A program made the position numbers and the translations under genes. DNA of 46,139 bases. It comes from Gammaproteobacteria bacterium (GTDB lineage: Bacteria > Pseudomonadota > Gammaproteobacteria > Pseudomonadales > Azotimanducaceae). Below, piece by piece: positions 1-7,485 of this stretch (positions are counted from its first letter, which is position 1; each line of letters starts with the position of its first letter). Where the stretch lies: NCBI GenBank assembly GCA_028821405.1, contig JAPPGK010000053.1:1-46139 (forward strand), written 5' to 3'. The notes under the pieces are model-generated. The model did no database searches and was not told where the DNA came from. It was given only the letters and a program-made list of their open reading frames with translations.

Positions 1-11
1 GAAGTCGCCGC

Positions 12-521
12 GTGCCGAGACTCGGGCACAACTCCCACAAATCTGCCGTGCACCCACTCGAACCCGTTCCCTCGGCGTGGAGCTATTATCTTGGCGTCAT
101 GGGATTCTCGTCGATGTACGAGGTCTTGGACATGCAGTGCGACAAGAACAGGTTCGACTGCCGGGCCAACGTGGAAGAGGGGATGCTTCTTCTGCAGGCG
201 ATGCCAGCGGATGCACTCGCCAGATGCGTGGTTAGGTCGCTCGGCAATTGGTTCCAAATGGCCAACCGTGGCGGGTCGTACTTGTCGCTGCATCCCGTTT
301 CGGCATACAACAACTTGCGGTGGTTTCGGGCATACGGCTATACCCACATCACGGGCCAAGCGCGCAACCATGTCGGCGAGGAATGCACCCGGTACTACTC
401 GACTACCGACATCGACTGGAACCCGGGCGAGGCCCTGCCGAGTCCGAAGACGCCCGACGACCACCCGGCCGTCTTGGGAGAAATCGACGAAGGGTTCGAC
501 GTAAAACGCGGAGGAGACTAA
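12..521 (+). CDS. hypothetical protein, possibly 5'-truncated by the window edge
   Basis: The frame is open from the left edge, so the GTG at 12 may be internal and the gene may begin outside the window. An in-frame ATG at 99 is another possible start. The product is at most 169 residues, has no signal peptide or membrane segment, is fairly rich in Trp and Tyr, and has an acidic, Pro-rich C-terminus. I do not recognise the family. Codon choice is ordinary for the region, and nothing on the other strand competes convincingly. It converges on the Nmad3-like gene with about 160 bp between them that show no feature. It belongs to the accessory segment left of the tRNA-Pro gene. Confidence 0.45.
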   Translation: MPRLGHNSHKSAVHPLEPVPSAWSYYLGVMGFSSMYEVLDMQCDKNRFDCRANVEEGMLLLQAMPADALARCVVRSLGNWFQMANRGGSYLSLHPVSAYNNLRWFRAYGYTHITGQARNHVGEECTRYYSTTDIDWNPGEALPSPKTPDDHPAVLGEIDEGFDVKRGGD

Positions 522-680
522 GGGCGAGTCCGCGCCCTCTTCGTCTCCCCGCGAGGCGTCGCTTTCCACCAGATCAACCGCTGCGCGTCCCCACGTACAC
601 CTAGGCGGCGTGGTGGCGATTCCGGGGAAGGACGCGATTGGCGCACGTTCCCGGCAGTCACGCAGACTGCCACTTTCGGC

Positions 681-2021
681 CTACTGGTCCGCCAACGCGA
701 GGAGCGAGTGGTACGTCTTTTTGCGGTCCTGGTCGATCCGCGATGGTGGATACGGTAGGGAATCGACATAGTGCCGCGCTACCCTCGCGCCGCGCCGACG
801 GAAACCGTGGTAACCCTCGGCCAGCTGGCGACCGATATCGGCGGGAAGCGGCTGGCGGCGGGACCGGAACTTGCTGGCGAACCGGGGCACGGGCGTGTGT
901 CTGCGAACCCCGTCGATCATCTCCATCAACACGGGAAAGTCCGAGCCGCCCAGGTTGTCGACGAGAAGGGGGGCGGAATCGTATGCGAGCGGCATGTCCC
1001 GCGGCTGCCAGGTCGCTTCCGCGAACGAACCGTGGTGGATCATCCTGACCGGGGGCGTGACGTGGACGAGCCGGATCTCGGAGTCGCCGCCCTGCGCGAA
1101 CGCCAGCCTGCACCCGTTCAACTCCTCCATCTTGTGCGTGTTCATCAGGTTCCGCCGATGGCACCCGGTGCAGCCGAAGCTGCCGAACTCCCACAGTGGA
1201 TCGGTGCGCGGATCGTTGTGGCGTCTCGGCTGGCGCAGCATTACCACAACCACCCTAGGGTCGGTCAACGTGTCCGTTTCCGGCGGCTCCCGCGAGATCA
1301 ATGCGAGAACGCTCCGAAGCCACTGCTCGGCTTGAGGAAACCCGGTGGCGTCGGCGACGAACTCCTGTCCCCGCGCCGCCGTGCGAAGAACGCCGCTGGA
1401 CTCCCATCTGGTCGGGTTGCGGTGATAGCTGAGTCCGGTGTCGGAGAGCCAGGAAGGCACCCCCCAGTGACTGACGGGGCCGTTCGGGAGCGACAGTCGC
1501 AGGCCGGGATCATCCGTTGCGGCGGTGTCGCCCGATCCCGTGTAGATCGTGTTGTTGGCGTTCCATTGGCCGATGGTATGCGGATGGCGACGCCGGAAGC
1601 CGGGGGGCTGATCCGAGAGCGTTGGCGTCGTCCCAGGCTTGGTCACCTCCGCGACCTCAACGTAGCCGTAGATGCGGTGATGGGGGTCGCCGCCGTCGGG
1701 CTGGGAGAACAAACCGAAGAAGAGGAAAACGTCGCCGATGCCCACACCCTGGTTGGCGAGGTGGCTTTGCGCCGCTCCCGTCTGGCCGAAGGCGCAGCGT
1801 CCCGATTCGAACACGGGATCGTCGTGGCAGAGATCCGAGGCGGTGAGCCGACCCCGGGTCACCCGCTGGACCATTTTGCCGAGACCGACGTCGCCGTAGG
1901 TCGTTTCGGACCGGGGGTTCCGAACGGGAATTGGAATGCTGACGGGGCGGCCGTCGATGATCGGCGACGGTGCTCCGCCGGACGCGCTGTCGAATCCCTT
2001 GCGGCTGAAGACGATCTTCAT
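681..2021 (-). CDS. Nmad3-like (nucleotide modification associated domain 3) protein with an extra C-terminal CxxCH domain
   Basis: The start is placed at the ATG at 2021, which gives the typical MKIVFSRKGFDSASGG opening; upstream in-frame ATGs at 2030 and 2093 add non-conserved residues. Residues 1 to about 265 match the Nmad3 pattern as I remember it: SRKGFDS near residue 5, FGQTGAAQSHL and GDVFLFFG near 78-104, and a later RGQEFV segment. The family was predicted by comparative genomics to act on modified nucleotides; its reaction is not known to me. The remaining ~180 residues are a separate region with CTGCH at residues 284-288 and RLAFAQGG, which I do not recognise. There is no signal peptide, so the CxxCH is more likely a metal site than a haem site. 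It is transcribed divergently from the caspase-like gene. Total length is 446 residues. Confidence 0.75.
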   Translation of the reverse strand: MKIVFSRKGFDSASGGAPSPIIDGRPVSIPIPVRNPRSETTYGDVGLGKMVQRVTRGRLTASDLCHDDPVFESGRCAFGQTGAAQSHLANQGVGIGDVFLFFGLFSQPDGGDPHHRIYGYVEVAEVTKPGTTPTLSDQPPGFRRRHPHTIGQWNANNTIYTGSGDTAATDDPGLRLSLPNGPVSHWGVPSWLSDTGLSYHRNPTRWESSGVLRTAARGQEFVADATGFPQAEQWLRSVLALISREPPETDTLTDPRVVVVMLRQPRRHNDPRTDPLWEFGSFGCTGCHRRNLMNTHKMEELNGCRLAFAQGGDSEIRLVHVTPPVRMIHHGSFAEATWQPRDMPLAYDSAPLLVDNLGGSDFPVLMEMIDGVRRHTPVPRFASKFRSRRQPLPADIGRQLAEGYHGFRRRGARVARHYVDSLPYPPSRIDQDRKKTYHSLLALADQ

Positions 2022-2140
2022 GGCCCGCATCGTACATCGAACAAGGGCGAAGCCACCGCCAGCAGGCGCGAGGTACCTCTTGTAGCTCGGCAACGTAGGT
2101 TGGGATCAAATCGGATGCGCCCAACCGACCAGCCGATCCG

Positions 2141-2866
2141 GTGGGTATTGCTAGTTTAACTACGCTTACCTCCCGAGCGGCTGGCGTGTGTGCTACTGTT
2201 TTTCGCGGCTCGCCCGGGTGTGGGTGCAATCGGTTGCCTTCGGAAACGCGGAACGGGATTCTCTGCCTCGAGACCATCTGGTTCGACGAGGTCGAGAGCC
2301 CGTCGACCCGCCACCTGCTCGAATTGCTCGAACGCCTGTCGAGGGTCCCGTTCGTGTATCGGGACGTGAGCACGTACGAAGAGTTCGACTTCCACCTGGG
2401 TAGATGGGTTGGTCGCAACACCTACAAGAAGGACTACGTCTTGGGCGACTACGGCATTCTCTACCTCGGCTTCCATGGAAGCCCCGGTGAGATCTCTCTG
2501 CGAGACGATCTCACTCACAGGGGGGACGACGACGAGGTCGACCTGGAAGGGATCGGGGATTGCTTGCTAAACGACGCCGCGTACGACTGCCGCGGCGCCG
2601 TGGTCCACTTCGGCGCCTGCTCGGTGCTCCGCTCGCATGCGCGCGTGGAGGAATTCAAGGAGAGGATCGGCGCGGCATGCGTCAGCGGGTACACGAGGAT
2701 GGTCGATTCGACCCTCTCGTGGGCGTTCGAACTGATGTACCTTGACCAGCTATCCGCCAAGAACGCCGACAACCCGGATACGCTGCGGACGTTGTCGCGG
2801 CGGCTTTGCGACAAACCCGAATACGCGGGACTGGCGGAGCATCTGGGGTTCCGGATGATTGTGTAG
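2141..2866 (+). CDS. caspase/CHAT-like protein (resembles DUF6642-type proteins)
   Basis: The product is 241 residues from the ATG at 2141. Recognisable sequence begins near residue 39, so a TTG at 2234 could also be the start. The core shows YLGFHG (His112), then beta-strand-like VVHFGACSVL (Cys160), then SGYTRMVDSTLSWAFEL. This is the His-then-Cys arrangement of clan CD (caspase/CHAT-like) peptidase folds. From memory it matches a family of about 200-residue bacterial proteins listed as DUF6642, which share LYLAFHG, a (F/Y)GSCS motif and a terminal FRMV; this protein ends FRMIV. No partner domain is fused, so target and trigger cannot be read. It lies just upstream of, and same-strand with, the broken EEP nuclease gene, suggesting co-transcription. 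Protease activity is inferred from the dyad only. Confidence 0.6.
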   Translation: MGIASLTTLTSRAAGVCATVFRGSPGCGCNRLPSETRNGILCLETIWFDEVESPSTRHLLELLERLSRVPFVYRDVSTYEEFDFHLGRWVGRNTYKKDYVLGDYGILYLGFHGSPGEISLRDDLTHRGDDDEVDLEGIGDCLLNDAAYDCRGAVVHFGACSVLRSHARVEEFKERIGAACVSGYTRMVDSTLSWAFELMYLDQLSAKNADNPDTLRTLSRRLCDKPEYAGLAEHLGFRMIV

Positions 2867-2958
2867 CGTTCCCGCCGCGAAGCTGGTTGGACGCAGGAAA
2901 TCAGAGTTCAAGGCCGTCCTCGGCACAGTGGCGGCGTGGATTGGCGAAGGTCGTGAGC

Positions 2959-3769
2959 GTGGCAACGGTTCGAATTGTCAGCTGGAACATCGGACTTCGT
3001 TCGGGTGCCATGGAGGTACTTGGGGATTCGAGCGTAGACGTGGGGCTACTGCAGGAGTCGCCCCTGCCGCCGGACAGTTGGGAAAGCGAGCACTACGACC
3101 GGGGTGCGAGCGTGATCGGGCTCTCGAACCGCGTCGCGTTAACCGAGTTCCGGAACATTCCGCAGGGCCGTCGACCGACGCGGGACGAGATCGCCGTAAG
3201 CGCACCGGGCACGATTGCCGCCGCCAATGTCGTGCCGGAAACGGGCAAGCCGTTCGTGGCGGTATCGATCTATGCCCGGTGGGAGAAGCCCCATCCAAGC
3301 ACGCCGACGAATTGGGGAGTCGGATATGCCGACGCCATGGCCCACCGGGCGATATCGGACCTCAGCGCCTTCATTGGCCATGTCGCCCCCTCGACCCATC
3401 GCATCCTGGTCGCGGGCGACTTCAATCTGATCCACGGAGCAACCGACTCCAACCGCTTCGCGCTGCCTGCCCGAGACCGCAGCGTGTTCTCCCGGCTGAA
3501 GGGCTCTCGGGTTCGAGTTCGTCGGTCCGCAATACCCCCATGGCCGGGAAGCCAATCCGATTCCTCCCGGCCTTCCCATCGACAGCCGCAACCTGCCGAC
3601 CTACCACACGACGCGCCAGAGTCCGGCGACTGCCGCGAACCAGCTCGACTACGTCTTCGCCTCGCGAGGATTCCACCGAAGCGTGCGGGTCTATGCCTTG
3701 AACGATCCAGAGGAGTGGGGTCCGAGCGACCACTGCCGGATTCGGATCGAGGTCGACGTGGCACGGTAA
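2959..3769 (+). pseudogene. endonuclease/exonuclease/phosphatase (EEP) family protein, interrupted by a +1 frameshift
   Basis: A GTG at 2959, preceded by GAAGG at 2946-2950, opens a reading frame with the EEP hallmarks SWNIGL, LLQE (the metal-binding Glu) and AGDFNLI. At the GGG run 3501-3503 the frame is lost. Continuing one base later restores a clean frame from GFEFVGPQYPHG through QLDYVFAS to GPSDHCRI and the TAA at 3767-3769. Removing one G therefore gives a complete protein of about 269 residues with every catalytic motif of the Mg-dependent EEP fold, which covers DNase I-like nucleases, APE1-like enzymes and phosphatases. The intact motifs on both sides point to a sequencing error or a very recent mutation rather than an old pseudogene. 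Substrate (DNA, RNA, lipid or phosphate ester) cannot be told. Confidence 0.8.
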
Positions 3770-4104
3770 TGGTGGGAGAGAAGGGACCCCACCAGTCTTC
3801 CGTTGCGCCAACTACGGTGTGCCCGTTGTTGGCAGCGTATCTCACGGGTCACGCGTAGCTGAAGGCTGGGTTGGCTTCGCGTGTGGTTTGCGTAGGGGTT
3901 GGGTTGGCCGGCCCTAGACCGTCACACTAGCGAGTTCAAGCGTAGGCTGTTACGAGAACCGTGTGGGCGACCGCCATGTTGGAGCAGATTTGCCTCCGAT
4001 CCAGGACTGTGTAGGCGACGTGTGGGACGTGGCTGGTACTGGTATGTGACGTCACAACAGCCCCCTCTTGGAACGCGCCCCCGACCTCCTGCAATGGCCA
4101 TTCG
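3770..4104. other. intergenic stretch with no supported gene
   Basis: These 335 bases lie between the broken EEP gene and the next ORF. Only short open frames occur, on both strands, with poor coding character. A 10-bp perfect palindrome GTGACGTCAC sits at 4046-4055, but nothing ties it to a regulator. I see no RNA gene or clear promoter here. Confidence 0.5.
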
Positions 4105-5094
4105 ATGACTCTCCGCGCTGATCTGTCACGCCTGATCCAGGGCCAATTCGACGAGCATGACATTACCTATCCTCCTTCCTTGGAGCTTGAGCGCCTGGCA
4201 GCGAGCTACTTCGAGATGACGGTTCGGCGGATCCACCCAACGCCCCGCCGCGTGCACTTTTCGGAACAGTCGCACGCCTCGCTTGGCGGACTCTCCCGGC
4301 AGGGTGAAGACAGCAGCTCGGCTAGAACCGCTTGGCGAGCTGTGTTTCGGCTGCGTCGATGCTTCGTCGACGGCGAGAACGTCGACGCCTTTCTGAGCAG
4401 GACCATCCGCAACGCCGGCTCCTGGGACGGTCTGCTGTGGCAATACGGCATGCATCACTTCCATCTTGGCACGGAGGCTACGAAGGACGGCTTCGTGAAA
4501 CGTTCCGACTACCTGCTGTTCGCCATCGTCGCGCCGGAGGACGCGTACTTCGTGGACGTCAGGGATCACCCGCCGCCAGGCAGTGTCGAATGGGCAAGCA
4601 TGGAGTTGCTGCGGATCGTCCACTCGAATTGGCCGAGACTGATGGAATCGCACGTCCTTCGCGGTGTGGACGGCGACGAGTTGGCGGATGAGGAACTCCG
4701 TGCGTTGCGACGCAAGGACGTCAACTCCGCCACACACATCGGCGGAAGCGCCATCGCACCCTTGTTTGGCGGCTTGGCGGCCGATGGCTCGAGCGTGTTG
4801 TGCACCCTATGGGCACGCAGCCTCCTGAGCGAACTGCGCCACCACGAAGACGCTCTCCGGAATGTGAAGGTGCGGGCCTCGGTGGAGCGGGAGCTGCGGG
4901 CCCGCGGTTTCGATGTCGGATCGAATTTCGAGGTCGAACTCGTCTTCCTGGAGGATCTTGACCTGACTCCCGCGCTGCAGGCCGCCCTGTCCGCCGAAGC
5001 GTGCATTAGTAGAAACCTGTGCCAGATGGGGCTCGCCGTCGTCGAGCGCAAGACAAGGATGCCCCTCGCAATACGCGACACGTGGGCGGCTTGA
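4105..5094 (+). CDS. hypothetical protein, 329 residues, with an HHFHLG motif
   Basis: The protein starts at the ATG at 4105 and has no signal peptide or membrane helix, so it is probably cytoplasmic. I do not recognise the family. Striking segments are WQYGMHHFHLG (about residues 111-121) followed by RSDYLLFAIV and DAYFVDVRDH, a His/Asp-rich block of the kind that binds metal, and later NWPRL and IAPLFGG. The C-terminal third is mixed alpha/beta with basic helices (VRASVERELRARG). It is the last gene before the tRNA-Pro, in the same island as the Nmad3-like, caspase-like and EEP genes. A nuclease or conflict-system role is only a guess from that company. Confidence 0.6.
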   Translation: MTLRADLSRLIQGQFDEHDITYPPSLELERLAASYFEMTVRRIHPTPRRVHFSEQSHASLGGLSRQGEDSSSARTAWRAVFRLRRCFVDGENVDAFLSRTIRNAGSWDGLLWQYGMHHFHLGTEATKDGFVKRSDYLLFAIVAPEDAYFVDVRDHPPPGSVEWASMELLRIVHSNWPRLMESHVLRGVDGDELADEELRALRRKDVNSATHIGGSAIAPLFGGLAADGSSVLCTLWARSLLSELRHHEDALRNVKVRASVERELRARGFDVGSNFEVELVFLEDLDLTPALQAALSAEACISRNLCQMGLAVVERKTRMPLAIRDTWAA

Positions 5095-5264
5095 CCGTAG
5101 CACGCGTCGGAATATGGAAACTGACCGCCCGCACGACCAAGTGACTAGCGCCAACTCTAGGCAGTTCCACACGACCGAAGTTGCGCATCGGACTTGTGTG
5201 ATGCGAGCAGGAAGGGATGCGGGAGGTCGTCGCGGAGGTTGCCGGCTGGAACCGGTTCGGCGGG

Positions 5265-5288
5265 GAAACCGGGTAGTTGCCCGGTTTC
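5265..5288. terminator. 9-bp perfect hairpin between the orphan gene and tRNA-Pro
   Basis: GAAACCGGG and CCCGGTTTC flank the 6-base loop TAGTTG. The hairpin lies downstream of both the plus-strand gene ending at 5094 and the minus-strand tRNA ending at 5336. It could therefore end transcription from both sides. There is no T-run, so it is not a classic Rho-independent terminator. Confidence 0.45.
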
Positions 5289-5299
5289 GCACCAGAATC

Positions 5300-5318
5300 G
5301 CGGGTTTGCGCCACCCGC
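5300..5318 (-). terminator. short hairpin downstream of tRNA-Pro
   Basis: GCGGGT and ACCCGC flank a 7-base loop. It sits 18 bp beyond the tRNA 3' end and next to the stronger hairpin at 5265-5288. A role in ending or trimming the tRNA transcript is inferred from position. Confidence 0.35.
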
Positions 5319-5335
5319 TAACCCATTGATTATGT

Positions 5336-5412
5336 TGGTCGGAGTGGCCGGACTTGAACCGGCGGCCCCCGCCTCCCGAAGACGGTGCTCTACCAGACTG
5401 AGCTACACTCCG
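5336..5412 (-). tRNA. tRNA-Pro (anticodon CGG)
   Basis: Read on the minus strand, the 77 bases fold as a full cloverleaf. The acceptor stem is CGGAGTG/CACTCCG, the D-arm GCTC..GAGC, the anticodon stem CCGTC/GGCGG with loop TTCGGGA (anticodon CGG), and the T-arm GCCGG-TTCAAGT-CCGGC. An encoded CCA follows the discriminator A. Its 3' end points left, towards the accessory genes at 1-5094, which is the usual orientation for an integration site. I found no obvious direct repeat of the 3' half in the window. Confidence 0.95.
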
Positions 5413-5527
5413 ATCAGTGTCGACGGGCAATTCGCCGTTTCGGGGTTCCCGTCGCGGGCGCGTATTGTAAGGCCGGGCACGGCCGATGCGCCATAGTTCC
5501 GCGCGAGCTGGGAGTTGCTCTCGCGCT

Positions 5528-6547
5528 TCAAGCCATCCGCGACACGGCGACCATCGCCAAGGCTTCCAAGGCGTCGCGGTACGGGCTTGGCGGTAGTGCC
5601 AGTATCTCCTCGGAGGCGAGGAAGGCTTCTTCGACGGCACGGTCTTTGGTGTAGTCGAGGCCGCCGCTGCGGTGCACGGCGTGGGCGACGCTCGGGAAGT
5701 CGGCCGCCGAACGGGCGTCGATGGCGCGTCGTACGAGGGTGGAGTGGCGACCGTGACCGTTGGCCATGGTGTGGATCAGGGGCAGGGTGACCTTGCCTTC
5801 GGCGAGGTCGTCGCCGCGGTTCTTGCCCATCACGTCGCTGTCGCCGGCATAGTCCAGCCAATCGTCGACGAGCTGGTAGGCCATGCCGAAGTGGAGACCG
5901 TAGCGGCGCAAGGCGTCGATCACGTCGTTGTCTTCGGAACATAGAACCGCGCCGGTGTGGGCCGCGGCTTGAAACAGCATCGCGGTCTTCCGGCGAACCA
6001 CTTCCAGGTACTCCCGCTCGGTCATCGCGGTGCGGCCGATGCTGGCAAGCTGCATGACCTCGCCCTCGGCGATGAGGTTCGTGGCATCGGAGATGATCGC
6101 CATGATGTCCATGCTGTCGAGTTCGACCATGAGCTGGAACCCGCGGGAGTACAGGAAGTCGCCGACCAGCACGCTCGGGGCGTTGCCCCACAGGGCGTTG
6201 GCGGTCGCGCGGCCCCGGCGGCGAGAGCTGTTGTCGACCACGTCGTCGTGCAAGAGCGTCGCGGTGTGCAGGAACTCGATGATCGTGGCGAGGCGGATGT
6301 GGTCGCTGCCTCGGTAGGCGCATGCCCGGGCCGTGAGCAGGACGATCAGGGGGCGCAGGCGCTTGCCGCCGCCTTCCACGATGTAGCGGCCGATTTCCTC
6401 GACCATCTCGACGCCCGAGGAGAGTTGCCTCGGGATCAGTTGGTTGATGCGGGCGAAGTCGTCCGCAACGAGGTCGAAGATCGCCTCGAGACCCATTTTG
6501 GGGGCTTCCGGGGCGGTCGCTTCGGCGGCTGCGGTGGAGTATGCCAT
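5528..6547 (-). CDS. ispB: octaprenyl diphosphate synthase (long-chain trans-prenyl transferase)
   Basis: IspB extends farnesyl diphosphate with isopentenyl diphosphate units to make the side chain of ubiquinone or menaquinone. The first aspartate-rich motif LLHDDVVD and the second, QLVDDWLDY, are both present, as are GGGKRLRP for diphosphate binding and GDFLYSR. Length is 339 residues from the ATG at 6547. Residues 1-17 are Ala-rich and not conserved, so the ATG at 6496 (MGLEAIFDLV) may be the true start; E. coli IspB is about 323 residues. The gene is divergent from rplU with a 194-bp gap, the same arrangement as in Pseudomonas and E. coli. Chain length (C40 or other) cannot be read with confidence. 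Confidence 0.93.
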   Translation of the reverse strand: MAYSTAAAEATAPEAPKMGLEAIFDLVADDFARINQLIPRQLSSGVEMVEEIGRYIVEGGGKRLRPLIVLLTARACAYRGSDHIRLATIIEFLHTATLLHDDVVDNSSRRRGRATANALWGNAPSVLVGDFLYSRGFQLMVELDSMDIMAIISDATNLIAEGEVMQLASIGRTAMTEREYLEVVRRKTAMLFQAAAHTGAVLCSEDNDVIDALRRYGLHFGMAYQLVDDWLDYAGDSDVMGKNRGDDLAEGKVTLPLIHTMANGHGRHSTLVRRAIDARSAADFPSVAHAVHRSGGLDYTKDRAVEEAFLASEEILALPPSPYRDALEALAMVAVSRMA

Positions 6548-6596
6548 GGCTTCGACGATGGGGTTCGGGCTGTCCTAATTTCCGCCTCTCGGCGCG

Positions 6597-6626
6597 TTGT
6601 CAGGCTCGCGTCGTGTCCTATAGAAT
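6597..6626 (+). promoter_or_regulatory. sigma-70-type promoter for rplU-rpmA
   Basis: TTGTCA at 6597-6602 is followed either by TATAGA after 16 bases or by TAGAAT (6621-6626) after 18 bases. Transcription would start near 6633, leaving a leader of about 110 nt before rplU. It is the best sigma-70 match in the ispB-rplU gap. Confidence 0.6.
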
Positions 6627-6741
6627 GACGCGCTTTTTGTACGACCGGCCAGGTCGCGGGCGAATTGTAATACACGATGCATTGTCCGCGTGGCTATTCG
6701 GCCGGATCGAAGCGCTAGAGAGGCTGACTTTAGGACGGTTC

Positions 6742-7053
6742 ATGTTTGCGGTATTCGAAAGCGGTGGCAAGCAGCACCGGGTCATCGAGGGCGAAGTCGT
6801 GCGCCTCGAGCGCCTCGACGGCGAGCCCGGCGACACGATCGTGTTCGACCGGGTGCTCATGATCGCCGAAGGCGACGACATCGCCATCGGTGAACCACTC
6901 GTCGAAGGCGGTCAGGTGACCGGCGAAGTGGTGGGCCAGGGTCGCGGCAAGAAGATCCGCGTCATCAAGTTCAAGCGTCGCAAGAACTACCTGCGCAAGA
7001 AGGGCCATCGCCAGGCCTTCACCGACGTCAGGATCACCGCGATCAACCGCTAG
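6742..7053 (+). CDS. rplU: 50S ribosomal protein L21
   Basis: L21 binds 23S rRNA in the large subunit. The product is 103 residues and begins MFAVFESGGKQHRV, the family opening. The basic KIRVIKFKRRKNYLRKKGHRQ segment near the C-terminus is the rRNA-binding signature. The ATG at 6742 follows AGGACGG at 6732-6738; the frame is open upstream but those residues are not L21-like. It is first in the rplU-rpmA-obgE unit. Confidence 0.97.
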   Translation: MFAVFESGGKQHRVIEGEVVRLERLDGEPGDTIVFDRVLMIAEGDDIAIGEPLVEGGQVTGEVVGQGRGKKIRVIKFKRRKNYLRKKGHRQAFTDVRITAINR

Positions 7054-7074
7054 GGGTGGCACGGCCGGACGAGC

Positions 7075-7132
7075 GATGATGACAATTCGGCATCGAAACT
7101 CGACTCGAACGAGGGCGTTTCGCCGCGTTCAA
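7075..7132 (+). repeat. 58-bp structured intergenic element, copy 1 (rplU-rpmA gap)
   Basis: This stretch aligns without gaps to 23110-23167, with 49 of 58 bases the same by hand count. It can fold with outer stem CGAAA (7094-7098) against TTTCG (7118-7122) and inner stem CTCG (7099-7102) against CGAG (7110-7113). The outer stem is kept in copy 2 while the inner stem has a different sequence. It lies 22 bp before the rpmA start. Confidence 0.7.
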
Positions 7133-7153
7133 GGACAGTAGAGGAGTTCACCA

Positions 7154-7435
7154 ATGGCACACAAGAAAGCGGGCGGCAGCACCCGCAACGGTCGCGATTC
7201 GCAATCGAAGCGGCTCGGCGTCAAGAAGTTCGGCGGCGAACGCGTGTTGGCCGGGAACATCCTGGTCCGACAGCGCGGCACCCGGTTCCATCCCGGGGCC
7301 AACGTGGGATGCGGCCGTGACCACACGCTGTTCGCGACTGCCGACGGCACCGTGGAGTTCGAGGCCAGGGGCGTGCTTGGGCGCAAATACGTGAGCGTCG
7401 TCCCCGCAGGCAATACCGGCGCCGCGGCGTCCTGA
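7154..7435 (+). CDS. rpmA: 50S ribosomal protein L27
   Basis: L27 reaches towards the peptidyl-transferase centre with its N-terminal tail. The product is 93 residues and opens [20 protein letters not shown], followed by [16 protein letters not shown] and the [10 protein letters not shown] block, all standard for the family. The N-terminus begins directly with AHKK, so the cleaved N-terminal extension known from Firmicutes is absent. The start has a strong GAGGAG ribosome-binding site. The 58-bp repeat element lies in the leader between rplU and this gene. Confidence 0.97.
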   Translation: MAHKKAGGSTRNGRDSQSKRLGVKKFGGERVLAGNILVRQRGTRFHPGANVGCGRDHTLFATADGTVEFEARGVLGRKYVSVVPAGNTGAAAS

Positions 7436-7444
7436 CGATATAGC

Positions 7445-7464
7445 ACCCGCCGCCCCCGGCGGGT
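7445..7464 (+). terminator. GC hairpin between rpmA and obgE
   Basis: ACCCGCCG and CGGCGGGT pair perfectly around a CCCC loop, 9 bp after the rpmA stop and 21 bp before the obgE GTG. There is no T-run. It probably attenuates transcription or marks an RNA end, lowering obgE relative to the ribosomal genes. Confidence 0.45.
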
Positions 7465-7485
7465 CAAAGACTGGCGGGCGAAGCC

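Noticed and set aside
1158-1172. CTGCH in the Nmad3-like protein as a cytochrome c haem site
   Set aside because: The protein has no signal peptide, and c-type haem is attached only in the periplasm.
771-2159. 462-codon plus-strand frame opposite the Nmad3-like gene
   Set aside because: It mirrors a well-conserved gene on the other strand and encodes Arg/Gly/Ala-rich sequence without domains, as high-GC antisense frames do.
4046-4055. GTGACGTCAC palindrome as an operator
   Set aside because: Single short palindrome with no partner site, promoter or known regulator nearby.
5228-5335. Possible att repeat of the tRNA-Pro 3' end
   Set aside because: A GGCTGGAACCGG stretch resembles the T-arm only loosely; no exact repeat of 15 or more bases was found by eye.
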